17,475 nucleotides of DNA from Bacteroidales bacterium (GTDB lineage: Bacteria; Bacteroidota; Bacteroidia; Bacteroidales; F082): positions 1-17,475 of the forward strand of contig JAILDR010000245.1 in assembly GCA_024689285.1 (NCBI GenBank), given 5' to 3'. This document shows, piece after piece, positions 1 to 4,845 of this stretch. How positions within the stretch are numbered: position 1 is the first letter of the stretch; every line of letters starts with the position of its first letter. The notes below the pieces were generated by a model that made no database searches, was not told the origin of the DNA, and worked only from the letters and a program-made list of their open reading frames with translations. Position numbers and translations under genes: made by a program.

Positions 1-104
1 TTGCCGTAACCGTTGGGGGCAACCAAGGCATTCATTCCGTCCACATCCAGATTCACCGAATCGATGTTCGCAAATCCACCTATTTTAAAACCGTCTATCT
101 TCAT
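1..104 (-). CDS. AAA/SMC-like ATPase, N-terminal fragment (runs off left edge)
   Basis: The reading frame starts with ATG at 102-104 and is open to the window edge, giving 34 full codons. The peptide begins MKIDGFKIGGFANI and reaches APNGYG at the border. This matches the usual start of chromosome-bound or defence-type AAA ATPases of the RecF/SMC/AAA_21 kind: a beta strand, a G-F-x-N-I turn, then a Walker A beginning PNGxGK. The final Walker A lysine and the rest lie outside the window. A Bacteroidota promoter-like sequence sits just upstream. Which ATPase family it belongs to cannot be decided from 34 residues; its position suggests, as inference only, another member of the defence or accessory cluster. 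Confidence 0.6.
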   Translation of the reverse strand, partial: MKIDGFKIGGFANIDSVNLDVDGMNALVAPNGYG

Positions 105-146
105 ACTCAAGCAAATATTTTTTCGTGAGTTAATCAAAAACAGATG

Positions 147-178
147 CAAAAATACAAAATTATCTCAACTCACGCAAT
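147..178 (-). promoter_or_regulatory. Bacteroidota-type promoter for the left-edge ATPase gene
   Basis: Read on the minus strand there is a -7 element TATTTTTG followed by CA (147-154) and a TTG-containing -33 candidate (175-177), 20 nt apart. This fits the Bacteroidota consensus TTTG...TAnnTTTG. Transcription would begin near 140, giving a leader of roughly 35 nt before the ATG at 104. The -33 part is weak. Confidence 0.45.
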
Positions 179-222
179 TATTTTTACACTTTTTCATTTT
201 CAACTTCAGAATTTCAACGCAC

Positions 223-252
223 AAAAAAAGCCCGCCGTCAGGCGAGCTTTTT
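223..252 (-). terminator. Bidirectional intrinsic terminator after the lysis-like cassette
   Basis: A hairpin with arms AAGC(C)CGCC and GGCG(A)GCTT and loop GTCA is flanked by seven A on the left and five T on the right, so it can terminate both strands. It lies downstream of the last lipoprotein gene (stop at 310) and would close that operon. One internal mismatch (C/A) interrupts the stem. Confidence 0.75.
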
Positions 253-290
253 CTGTGTAATCTGTGAATTTATCCTGAGTTTGTCGAAGG
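252..290. repeat. Nonamer repeat fragment plus CCTGAGtxTGTCGAAGG dispersed repeat
   Basis: TCTGTGTAATCTGTGAA (252-268) is a short run of the ATCTGTG-type nonamer also seen at the right edge of the window. It is followed at 274-290 by CCTGAGTTTGTCGAAGG, one of four copies in the window of a dispersed element whose best form is CCTGAGCCTGTCGAAGG. Both lie between the terminator and the stop codon of the lipoprotein gene. Confidence 0.6.
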
Positions 291-309
291 AAACAGTCTG
301 CGAAGGCCG

Positions 310-828
310 TCAGAACAACGACCTCCGCAAACCGATTTTTATCAGAATGATCAGTACTATGATTGCGCATACTATCGCAAAAATCCATTTCAGATAGTTT
401 AGAGTTGGTTCGACACGCTCACCATAAATGGGTTTGGAGTTGAGAGTAGTTGGAGAGTTCAGAGTTGTAAGTACCTCAGTCGAGTCCTTGACGATATACA
501 CCGTGTCAACCCTCATTCTTACATCTACCGTCTTACTTCTTACATCCGTTGTCTCCCTTGCCCTTGTCCTGTCAGTGACAGTAGTAACGCGAATCGTATC
601 ATCTGCCTGGTTCGGTTCCTGAGCCTGTCGAAGGACCACCGTCACCGTGGTCACCTCGCGCAGCGTGTCCATCACCACCAAACTCTCCACTCTGCTACTG
701 TCCACTGACTCTAAACTCCCAACTCTCAACTCTACACTTTTATCAGTCGCTTTTCGCGACACGCTGCAGCTGCTCGCGCACAGGGCAATGGCCACTGTGA
801 GGGCAGTCAGCGATGCGCTCAATCGCAT
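310..828 (-). CDS. Lipoprotein with C-terminal TM segment, unimolecular-spanin-like (copy 1)
   Basis: 172 residues. The N-terminus is a lipoprotein signal peptide (hydrophobic residues 5-17, then ASSC with the acceptor Cys21). A polar Ser/Thr/Val-rich stretch predicted as extended follows, and residues 147-165 form a transmembrane helix ending in a basic tail. Outer-membrane lipid anchor plus inner-membrane helix in one chain is the architecture of unimolecular spanins such as phage T1 gp11, which fuse the two membranes at lysis. Its start lies inside the preceding coiled-coil gene (86-nt out-of-frame overlap), as in Rz/Rz1 pairs. A paralogue lies at 2517-2987 and shares the DTVY segment and membrane topology. 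Residues 66-72 (LRQAQEP) are encoded by a dispersed repeat, and residues 31-50 and 119-145 by heptad repeats. The spanin role is inferred from architecture and context, not from a recognised family. Confidence 0.6.
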   Translation of the reverse strand: MRLSASLTALTVAIALCASSCSVSRKATDKSVELRVGSLESVDSSRVESLVVMDTLREVTTVTVVLRQAQEPNQADDTIRVTTVTDRTRARETTDVRSKTVDVRMRVDTVYIVKDSTEVLTTLNSPTTLNSKPIYGERVEPTLNYLKWIFAIVCAIIVLIILIKIGLRRSLF

Positions 829-1060
829 ACTTCAGCTCCGCCACCTCCTGCCGCAGCTCGCCTACCTCCCGCTGCAAGGGCTCAGCGATGTAGGTGCGCC
901 ACTCGGTCACATAGTCGCGGCTCAGGTTCATGTCCTTCTGGCGGTTGTCCGCCTTCAGGCTCTCGATCTCGTGCCGATGCTTCTTCCTGTCGATCACCCA
1001 TCCGCAGCCGCCCAGGACGGTAATCAGTGCCAGTATGATGCTAGTCCAGTCCATGTTCAT
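743..1060 (-). CDS. Small N-terminal-TM coiled-coil protein, i-spanin or holin-like (copy 1)
   Basis: 105 residues from the ATG at 1058-1060. The frame is open further upstream, but that extension is made only of heptad repeat and is absent from the paralogue, so I reject it. A transmembrane helix (about residues 6-20, ending GGCGWVIDRKKH) is followed by a long charged coiled coil and a Cys-rich tail of CPHxxxCPV type. A second ATG two codons on (1052-1054) is equally possible. It overlaps the lipoprotein gene by 86 nt. The layout matches an inner-membrane spanin of the Rz type; a holin or anchored regulator of the peptidase is the alternative. It is close to the protein at 2902-3222 along its whole length. 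Its upstream leader lacks the Shine-Dalgarno sequence of the other copy, because a heptad array occupies that position. Confidence 0.6.
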   Translation of the reverse strand: MNMDWTSIILALITVLGGCGWVIDRKKHRHEIESLKADNRQKDMNLSRDYVTEWRTYIAEPLQREVGELRQEVAELKYAIERIADCPHSGHCPVREQLQRVAKSD

Positions 1061-1069
1061 GACTTCTTT

Positions 1070-1216
1070 AAGTTTAGTGTTTAGAGTGTAGAGTTTAGAG
1101 TCAGTTCTGAAGTTCAGAGTTTTCAGTGCCGCCGCCGGCGGAGTAACTTTCAACTTTCAACTATCAACTTTCAACTGACCCTAAACTCTCAACTCTCAAC
1201 TATCAACTGTCAATTG
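1070..1216. repeat. Oppositely oriented heptad arrays around a GC palindrome
   Basis: From 1070 to about 1126 the sequence is built of AGAGTTT-type heptads, and from 1144 to 1216 of their complement type (AACTTTC, AACTCTC, AACTATC). The perfect palindrome CCGCCGGCGG lies between them at 1132-1141. The two arms can pair, making a large imperfect hairpin in the spacer between the 413-residue protein gene and the downstream coiled-coil gene. No gene is supported here. Confidence 0.75.
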
Positions 1217-1219
1217 ACG

Positions 1220-2461
1220 CTAGTCTTCCCCTTGGAGTCCGCCGCCAGTGCCGGAACCCTTGGTGAAGGTTCTCGAAGCCACCGTGCTCGAGACGCCGTC
1301 CTTCACGGCGATGGCCTTCACCGTGGTGGTGTCGGTCAGCGTCAGGGCCTCGGTGTAGGCGGTGCTGGCGCTGGTGGGCGTGCTGCCGTCGAGGGTGTAG
1401 TGGATGGTGGCGTCAGCCGGACCGCTCATCGTCACCTCGGTGCTCTCCTCAAACGGAGTGTCACCGCTGATGGTAGGCGCATTCACAGTCGGAGTTTCAG
1501 AGCCGCCCGTGCTCATCTCGGTGCCGCCGGCGTTGACCGTGGCTGACGCCACGCCCAGGTTGGCTATGGTGCTGACGGGGTCGAGGAAGTCCTCGCGGGT
1601 ATTAATGCCGCCATAGCTCTTGGCCGAGGCCAGGAAGGCCGCCTCGCCCTGATACGAGGCCAGGATGTCGCTCACCACCTTCATGCGCTGGGTCGAGACC
1701 TGCTTCCCGCCGTCGCCGTCGTTGCGGCTGTGGATCCAGCTGGCACCCGCGTTGCTCAGCGCGATGCCCATGCCCAGCACGTAGCCCGTGCCCGCCGCGG
1801 CAACCGAGCTGAAGCCGAGGGCCGAAACCACGTTCCAGAGCTTCGTCTGGTCGGTGGTGCTCATCACCATGCGGTAGGGGTCCATCGAGGTGCGTGGCAC
1901 GCCTTCGCTGTCAACCATCTGCTCGGCGTAGAAGAAGGTCAGCTGGTCGTCGGCCTGCCAGTCCTTGTTGTTGGCCAGCACGGCGGCGCTGAACTCGCCC
2001 ACGGTGGTGTTGGCGTCAATCACCAGGCTGCCCAGCCCGATGTTGGTCACCAGCACGCCACCGCCCTGTGCTGAGCCTGCCGAAGTAAGGCTGATGGCGA
2101 TGGGGTTGAGCGAGCAGAGGCTGTACTGGTAGTTGCCCAGCACGCAGCCGCCGCACTTGCGGTCCTGCTTGGTGATAAACACGGGGTTGCGGTCGTAGTT
2201 CACCTGCACAAAGATGTTGAAGTCATTCTGTCCGGCCTCCTTGCCTTCGAAGCTCTGCATCTTCTTGCAGCGGAACAGCTGGTAGTTGGCGCTCACGTTG
2301 GCCAGCTGGCAGCGGGTGTTGGCTTGTTTCTCGCTGCGGCGGGTCATGCCGCGGCGCTTGGGGTTGCGGGCCAGGATGGTGCCGTGGTCCGTTTGGCGGG
2401 TCTGGAACATCTCGTCCAGCTTGCCGCTCGTCTGGCTGAGGAAATCAGTTGCTCTTGCCAT
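1220..2461 (-). CDS. 413-residue protein with C-terminal chitobiase-C-like domain, unknown function
   Basis: Starts at ATG 2459-2461 behind a strong Shine-Dalgarno sequence (AAAGGAGAA). There is no signal peptide; the N-terminus is polar. Residues 1-110 are basic with several Cys (KKM, CGGCVLG), residues 110-310 are Gly/Ala-rich and predicted soluble or beta-rich, and residues about 324-401 form a beta-sandwich repeat containing IHYTLDGSTPT and TTTVKAIAVKDG, the signature of the chitobiase/beta-hexosaminidase C-terminal (CHB_HEX_C) or FN3-like domains common in Bacteroidota surface proteins. The tail is Gly-rich. It sits between two copies of a spanin-like pair and downstream of a peptidoglycan peptidase, so it may be cargo released by the module or a virion-like surface protein. 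I do not recognise the N-terminal region. Residues around 125 overlap a degenerate copy of the dispersed repeat. Confidence 0.6.
   Translation of the reverse strand: MARATDFLSQTSGKLDEMFQTRQTDHGTILARNPKRRGMTRRSEKQANTRCQLANVSANYQLFRCKKMQSFEGKEAGQNDFNIFVQVNYDRNPVFITKQDRKCGGCVLGNYQYSLCSLNPIAISLTSAGSAQGGGVLVTNIGLGSLVIDANTTVGEFSAAVLANNKDWQADDQLTFFYAEQMVDSEGVPRTSMDPYRMVMSTTDQTKLWNVVSALGFSSVAAAGTGYVLGMGIALSNAGASWIHSRNDGDGGKQVSTQRMKVVSDILASYQGEAAFLASAKSYGGINTREDFLDPVSTIANLGVASATVNAGGTEMSTGGSETPTVNAPTISGDTPFEESTEVTMSGPADATIHYTLDGSTPTSASTAYTEALTLTDTTTVKAIAVKDGVSSTVASRTFTKGSGTGGGLQGED
2070..2086. repeat. Degenerate dispersed repeat (CTGAGCCTGCCGAAG) inside the 413-residue protein gene
   Basis: GCTGAGCCTGCCGAAGT resembles the CCTGAGCCTGTCGAAGG element found at 274, 618 and 4828. 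Here it lies within coding sequence and encodes SAGSAQ on the minus strand. The match is weaker than the other copies and could be chance. Confidence 0.35.
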
Positions 2462-2467
2462 AGTTTG

Positions 2468-2489
2468 GTTCTCCTTTCTTTGTTTGGTT
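2468..2489 (-). promoter_or_regulatory. Shared leader with strong Shine-Dalgarno (413-residue protein gene)
   Basis: This 22-nt block is the same at 21 of 22 positions as the block at 3226-3247. Both contain AAAGGAGAA on the minus strand a few bases before a start codon. Strong Shine-Dalgarno sites are unusual for Bacteroidota chromosomal genes and fix the start codon at 2461. Confidence 0.6.
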
Positions 2490-2516
2490 AATGATTTGAT
2501 TGGTTTGGTTTTGCGC

Positions 2517-2987
2517 CTATCGGCGAAATCTTAGTATGATAATCAGCACTATAAGTGCCATCAGAATCCAGAAAATCCATCTCAGCGTGGCAACAAGCCT
2601 CGACTTCCTCTCCGGTGGGTTCGCCAGACCGGTGCCGGTGTTTCGTTCCACCAGCATCGAGTCCCGTTCAATCACGTAAACCGTATCGGTCTCAACTCTC
2701 AACTTTTCACTTTTCACCTTCAGCTGCGAGCGGTCACGCGAGCTGTAGCGGTCGGTAACGATGCTCTGCATGAGTGTGTCCCCTTGTTCGTTGGTCTTGA
2801 CGGTGATGGTCGTTGTCTCTTTCAGCGTGTCGAAAACCTCCACGCTTTCAACTTCCACACTGTCGCGCGATGCCACACTCTCCACCCTCAGCTCGTGCGA
2901 GCTACTCACCCTTCGGGTGGTGCTGCAGCTCGTCATACACAGGACAGCTGTCGCGATGAGGGCAGCGGTCGGTGCGTTGAATCGCAT
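2517..2987 (-). CDS. Lipoprotein with C-terminal TM segment, unimolecular-spanin-like (copy 2)
   Basis: 156 residues. Signal peptide with lipobox MTSC (acceptor Cys21), a Ser/Val/Glu-rich middle, and a transmembrane helix at residues 137-152 followed by RFRR. Topology, lipobox position and the DTVY segment match the protein at 310-828, so the two are paralogues. Its start codon lies within the upstream coiled-coil gene, an 86-nt overlap in a different frame. Residues 31-50 (HELRVESVAS...) and 89-100 (KVKSEKLRVET) are translations of heptad repeats at 2690-2720 and 2855-2900. By architecture it could span the periplasm from outer to inner membrane, like a unimolecular spanin, although the overlapping partner gene is typical of two-component spanins. 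No family is recognised, so function is inferred. Confidence 0.6.
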   Translation of the reverse strand: MRFNAPTAALIATAVLCMTSCSTTRRVSSSHELRVESVASRDSVEVESVEVFDTLKETTTITVKTNEQGDTLMQSIVTDRYSSRDRSQLKVKSEKLRVETDTVYVIERDSMLVERNTGTGLANPPERKSRLVATLRWIFWILMALIVLIIILRFRR

Positions 2988-3222
2988 TGCGCAGTTGCTT
3001 TACTTCGTCGCGCAGTTGGCTCACTTCGCGCTGCAAGGGTTCAGCGATGAAGGTGCGCCATTCCTGCACGTAGTCCTTACTGAGGTTCATTTCCTTCTGT
3101 CGATTGTCGGCCTTGAGGCTTTCAATCTCTTGGCGGTGTTTCTTGCGGTCAATCACCCACCCGCATCCGCCCAGCAAAGTTATCACCGCCAGGATGATAC
3201 TTGTAATGTCAATTGTTTTCAT
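2902..3222 (-). CDS. Small N-terminal-TM coiled-coil protein, i-spanin or holin-like (copy 2)
   Basis: 106 residues from ATG 3220-3222, preceded by AAAGGAGAA at suitable spacing. A membrane helix covers residues 7-21 (SIILAVITLLGGCGW), then a charged coiled coil about 60 residues long, then a tail with CPHRDSCPV. Near-identical in plan and sequence to copy 1 at 743-1060. It follows the M15 peptidase gene by 36 nt and overlaps the downstream lipoprotein by 86 nt. The order peptidase, TM coiled coil, overlapping lipoprotein is that of a phage endolysin-Rz-Rz1 lysis cassette. The conserved Cys pair might make intermolecular disulphides, as known for Rz dimers; that is inference. Confidence 0.65.
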   Translation of the reverse strand: MKTIDITSIILAVITLLGGCGWVIDRKKHRQEIESLKADNRQKEMNLSKDYVQEWRTFIAEPLQREVSQLRDEVKQLRNAIQRTDRCPHRDSCPVYDELQHHPKGE

Positions 3223-3225
3223 ATT

Positions 3226-3247
3226 GTTCTCCTTTCTTTATTTGGTT
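3226..3247 (-). promoter_or_regulatory. Shared leader with strong Shine-Dalgarno (coiled-coil gene, copy 2)
   Basis: Second copy of the 22-nt block at 2468-2489, differing at one position. It holds the ribosome binding site for the gene starting at 3222 and marks a duplicated expression unit. Confidence 0.6.
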
Positions 3248-3258
3248 TGGTTGTTTTC

Positions 3259-3648
3259 TCACTGTTGATTGCGTGTGATGATGCGGTGGCGGTTGATCCC
3301 CACGCGCTTCCAGCTCACATGGATAAACGTTGGGTAAATAATCATCTGGTCGAACCTTCCGTTCTCCACGATGATCCTCGCCAACCTCTGTAAATTCTCA
3401 ATTTTCAATTTTCCATTTTCAATTGGAACCACGTCCGCCGCCTCGCCCACCAGATGCTGGCTCCGTGCGACGCCCCCCACCTCGGCATTGTGCCGTGGGC
3501 ATCGATAGCCTGAATTTACCACTATCGGCATCCCCAGCCGTTCCCTTGCCGGGTCAAGCACATTGCTCACCAGTGCCTCAATGTTTTCGGGATAAGCCAC
3601 CCGACCGCAGCACCGGCACTTGAATTCCTCCATTTTGAAATACCTCAT
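3259..3648 (-). CDS. Peptidase M15 family peptidoglycan hydrolase (endolysin type)
   Basis: 129 residues from ATG 3646-3648. An in-frame ATG five codons upstream (3663) is less likely, because the GGAGG just after it is well placed as the Shine-Dalgarno for 3648. Residues 46-59 (SGYRCPRHNAEVGG) and 63-72 (SQHLVGEAAD) carry the M15A signature; zinc ligands are His65, Asp72 and probably His110 in FIHVSW. Such enzymes cleave D-Ala-D-Ala or L-Ala-D-Glu bonds and serve as phage endolysins and as the ChiX-type peptidase of holin-based secretion. There is no signal peptide, so export would need a holin or another route. Residues 76-86 (IENGKLKIEN) are a translated heptad-repeat insertion right after the zinc-binding Asp. 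Transcription starts the lysis-like cassette here, after a terminator. Confidence 0.85.
   Translation of the reverse strand: MRYFKMEEFKCRCCGRVAYPENIEALVSNVLDPARERLGMPIVVNSGYRCPRHNAEVGGVARSQHLVGEAADVVPIENGKLKIENLQRLARIIVENGRFDQMIIYPTFIHVSWKRVGINRHRIITRNQQ
3392..3425. repeat. ATTTTCA heptad array inside the M15 peptidase gene
   Basis: About five units of the ATTTTCA/ATTCTCA heptad. On the minus strand it encodes the IENGKLKIEN stretch of the peptidase. Seven is not a multiple of three, so the array keeps frame only when its total length does. It lies in a loop after the zinc-binding SQHxxGEAAD motif. Confidence 0.7.
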
Positions 3649-3689
3649 CTTCTTAACCTCCAATAACTCTTAACTGTTCACTCTTAACT

Positions 3690-3722
3690 AAAAAAGGCCC
3701 CCATGTTTCCACGAGGGCCCTG
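3690..3722 (-). terminator. Strong intrinsic terminator between the regulator unit and the lysis-like cassette
   Basis: On the minus strand GGCCCTCGTG, a GAAA tetraloop and CATGGGGGCC form a 10-bp stem (two G.U wobbles) followed by six T. It lies 23 nt past the stop of the 48-residue gene and 41 nt before the M15 start, so it separates the sigma-like gene from the peptidase cassette. Confidence 0.85.
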
Positions 3723-3744
3723 CTTGCCACTGCCAGCGCAGCGA

Positions 3745-3891
3745 CTATTTGTTTGAAACAGATTCCTGTTCCTCGACGAATGCCATCAGTTCCTGAAGAT
3801 GCTCTTCTATGCTCACTCCCCACACTTCCTTGAATTGTTCGGGAGTCACTGACTTTGCACGCATTTCGTCTATTTTATCTAATAAGTTCAT
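3745..3891 (-). CDS. 48-residue acidic small protein, unknown
   Basis: ATG 3889-3891 to TAG 3745-3747, read from the sequence. The peptide starts MNLLDKIDEMRAKSVTPEQF and is acidic and helix-prone, with no membrane segment or signal peptide. It lies 47 nt after the sigma-like gene and 23 nt before a strong terminator, which makes it the last gene of that transcript. The segment TPEQFKEVWGVSIEEHLQEL is amphipathic and could be a small protein-binding helix pair. Being next to a sigma-like factor it might be an anti-sigma or accessory peptide, but nothing in the sequence proves this. No Shine-Dalgarno is visible. Confidence 0.5.
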   Translation of the reverse strand: MNLLDKIDEMRAKSVTPEQFKEVWGVSIEEHLQELMAFVEEQESVSNK

Positions 3892-3938
3892 AGTCTATTT
3901 GAATTTGATGTACGATTTTATTTGATTCCTTACTCCGT

Positions 3939-4595
3939 TTATTTGGCCCTGATCTTGCGCAGCAGTTCCGCTTCCATGTCTTTCACCTTCTGCATGGTGA
4001 TGCGCATCTTCAGTGCAATGGCGCGGTAGTTGTTCAGCTCCTTCACCAGCTGCACATACAGCAGCAGTTTCTCGTCGCCGTTGGCCGCAGCCGTCGCAAT
4101 CTCGTATCCCAGCTTGCGGGTTTCTTCCTGCATGACCAGCTCCTCGGCCAGTTCCATGTCGGTGATCATCCGTGACTGGAAGTCGCCGTACCGGCCGATG
4201 ATGTCCTCGTCGGTCAGGTCGCCGTCCTCATCGCCGCGAGCCTTCTTGCCTTCGGCCAGGCTGCTGATGGCCACCACTTCGGGTTCGCCTTTCGCGTACC
4301 AATCGGTAATGGTGTGGTGCATGTCGCTTTTCATGATGCGGATGAGCATCGTGGACAGCTTCACGCCTTTCTTCCATTCCCAGTCGCCGGTTTTCAGTGC
4401 CATGTAGGCGCGTTTCGGAAAATAGAGTCGGGCGGGTTCACCCAGGGCTGCTTCGCTGAAGGGGCCGCCGTCGGTGCGACCTTCCAGTTTATCCGTCAGC
4501 CAGAACGAGGCGAGTCTCAGGGCCTCTTGCATGTCTGCGGGGCTTACACCGTCGAGCTGGTTGCCCCGCTTCTGTTTCAATTTTACTTTTCTCAT
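3939..4595 (-). CDS. Sigma-70-like (ECF-like) regulatory protein
   Basis: 218 residues; ATG 4593-4595 is preceded by AGGAGGT, a strong Shine-Dalgarno. Residues 22-100 resemble the divergent region 2 of accessory sigma factors (EALRLASFWLTDKL, then W-x-W-KKGVKLSTMLIRIMKSDMHH, compare RRWPxxVDFxxFLxGVMRS of such proteins). An acidic linker (DEDGDLTDEDI, 121-133) follows. Residues 175-216 resemble a region 4 helix-turn-helix (LLLYVQLVKELNNYRAIALKMRITMQKV...). It is the first gene of the block leading to the lysis-like cassette and is cut off from it by a terminator, so it could turn on the cassette from a separate promoter. The assignment rests on pattern and length; a structural protein or a phage-type transcription activator remain alternatives. 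Confidence 0.5.
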   Translation of the reverse strand: MRKVKLKQKRGNQLDGVSPADMQEALRLASFWLTDKLEGRTDGGPFSEAALGEPARLYFPKRAYMALKTGDWEWKKGVKLSTMLIRIMKSDMHHTITDWYAKGEPEVVAISSLAEGKKARGDEDGDLTDEDIIGRYGDFQSRMITDMELAEELVMQEETRKLGYEIATAAANGDEKLLLYVQLVKELNNYRAIALKMRITMQKVKDMEAELLRKIRAK

Positions 4596-4643
4596 AATAA
4601 ACCTCCTGTTGTTTTAATCGGTTTGTGAAATCTGTCTTCATCA

Positions 4644-4667
4644 TAATCATAGCGAGTTGTTTGAACA
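4644..4667. repeat. Direct repeat unit A, putative operator (TAATCATAGC-5-GTTTGAACA)
   Basis: TAATCATAGC, five variable bases, GTTTGAACA. The same arrangement recurs at 4785-4808, 141 bp away. It lies about 50 bp before the start of the sigma-like gene, where a regulator could act. Confidence 0.4.
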
Positions 4668-4717
4668 TATTGTGTTTCAATATTTTGCGAGTACACATAG
4701 TTTTTCTTTTTTGGAAA

Positions 4718-4758
4718 GGGCAGCGGCGGGTTCGTTGTCCGCACTCGTTCCGCTGCCC
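4718..4758. other. Strong stem-loop in the leader of the sigma-like gene
   Basis: GGGCAGCGG (4718-4726) and CCGCTGCCC (4750-4758) are perfect inverted arms. An inner stem, CGGGT (4727-4731) with ACTCG (4743-4747), extends it. Neither side carries the poly-T needed for an intrinsic terminator on its strand, so it is more likely an RNA leader structure or a DNA-binding site. Confidence 0.55.
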
Positions 4759-4784
4759 AGGTTCAAACTTATTAGACTTCGGTT

Positions 4785-4808
4785 TAATCATAGCCAACAG
4801 TTTGAACA
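4785..4808. repeat. Direct repeat unit B, putative operator (TAATCATAGC-5-GTTTGAACA)
   Basis: Second copy of the unit at 4644-4667, 19 of 24 positions identical. An inverted GTTCAAAC also lies at 4761-4768, so three GTTTGAAC half-sites occur within 150 bp. Confidence 0.4.
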
Positions 4809-4827
4809 AGTTGATAATCAAGTTTAT

Positions 4828-4845
4828 GCTGAGCCTGTCGAAAGC
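4828..4845. repeat. Dispersed repeat copy (GCTGAGCCTGTCGAAAGC)
   Basis: Intergenic copy of the CCTGAGCCTGTCGAAGG element, abutting the poly-A side of the terminator at 4846-4884. As written it can fold on itself (GCT...AGC ends). Confidence 0.6.

Noticed and set aside
428..1084. Plus-strand frames opposite the lipoprotein and coiled-coil genes
   Set aside because: Shadows of the minus-strand genes, opened by the heptad repeats; no domain or ribosome binding site.
1061..1153. N-terminal extension of the copy 1 coiled-coil gene
   Set aside because: It consists of translated heptad repeats and is not present in the paralogue at 2902-3222.
1144..1216. Tandem short units as a CRISPR-like array
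   Set aside because: Units are only seven bases with no spacers.
310..4595. Complete prophage
   Set aside because: No capsid, portal, terminase, tail or integrase gene in the window; only lysis-type and regulatory genes.
4718..4758. Hairpin read as an intrinsic terminator
   Set aside because: Neither strand has a run of T directly after the stem.
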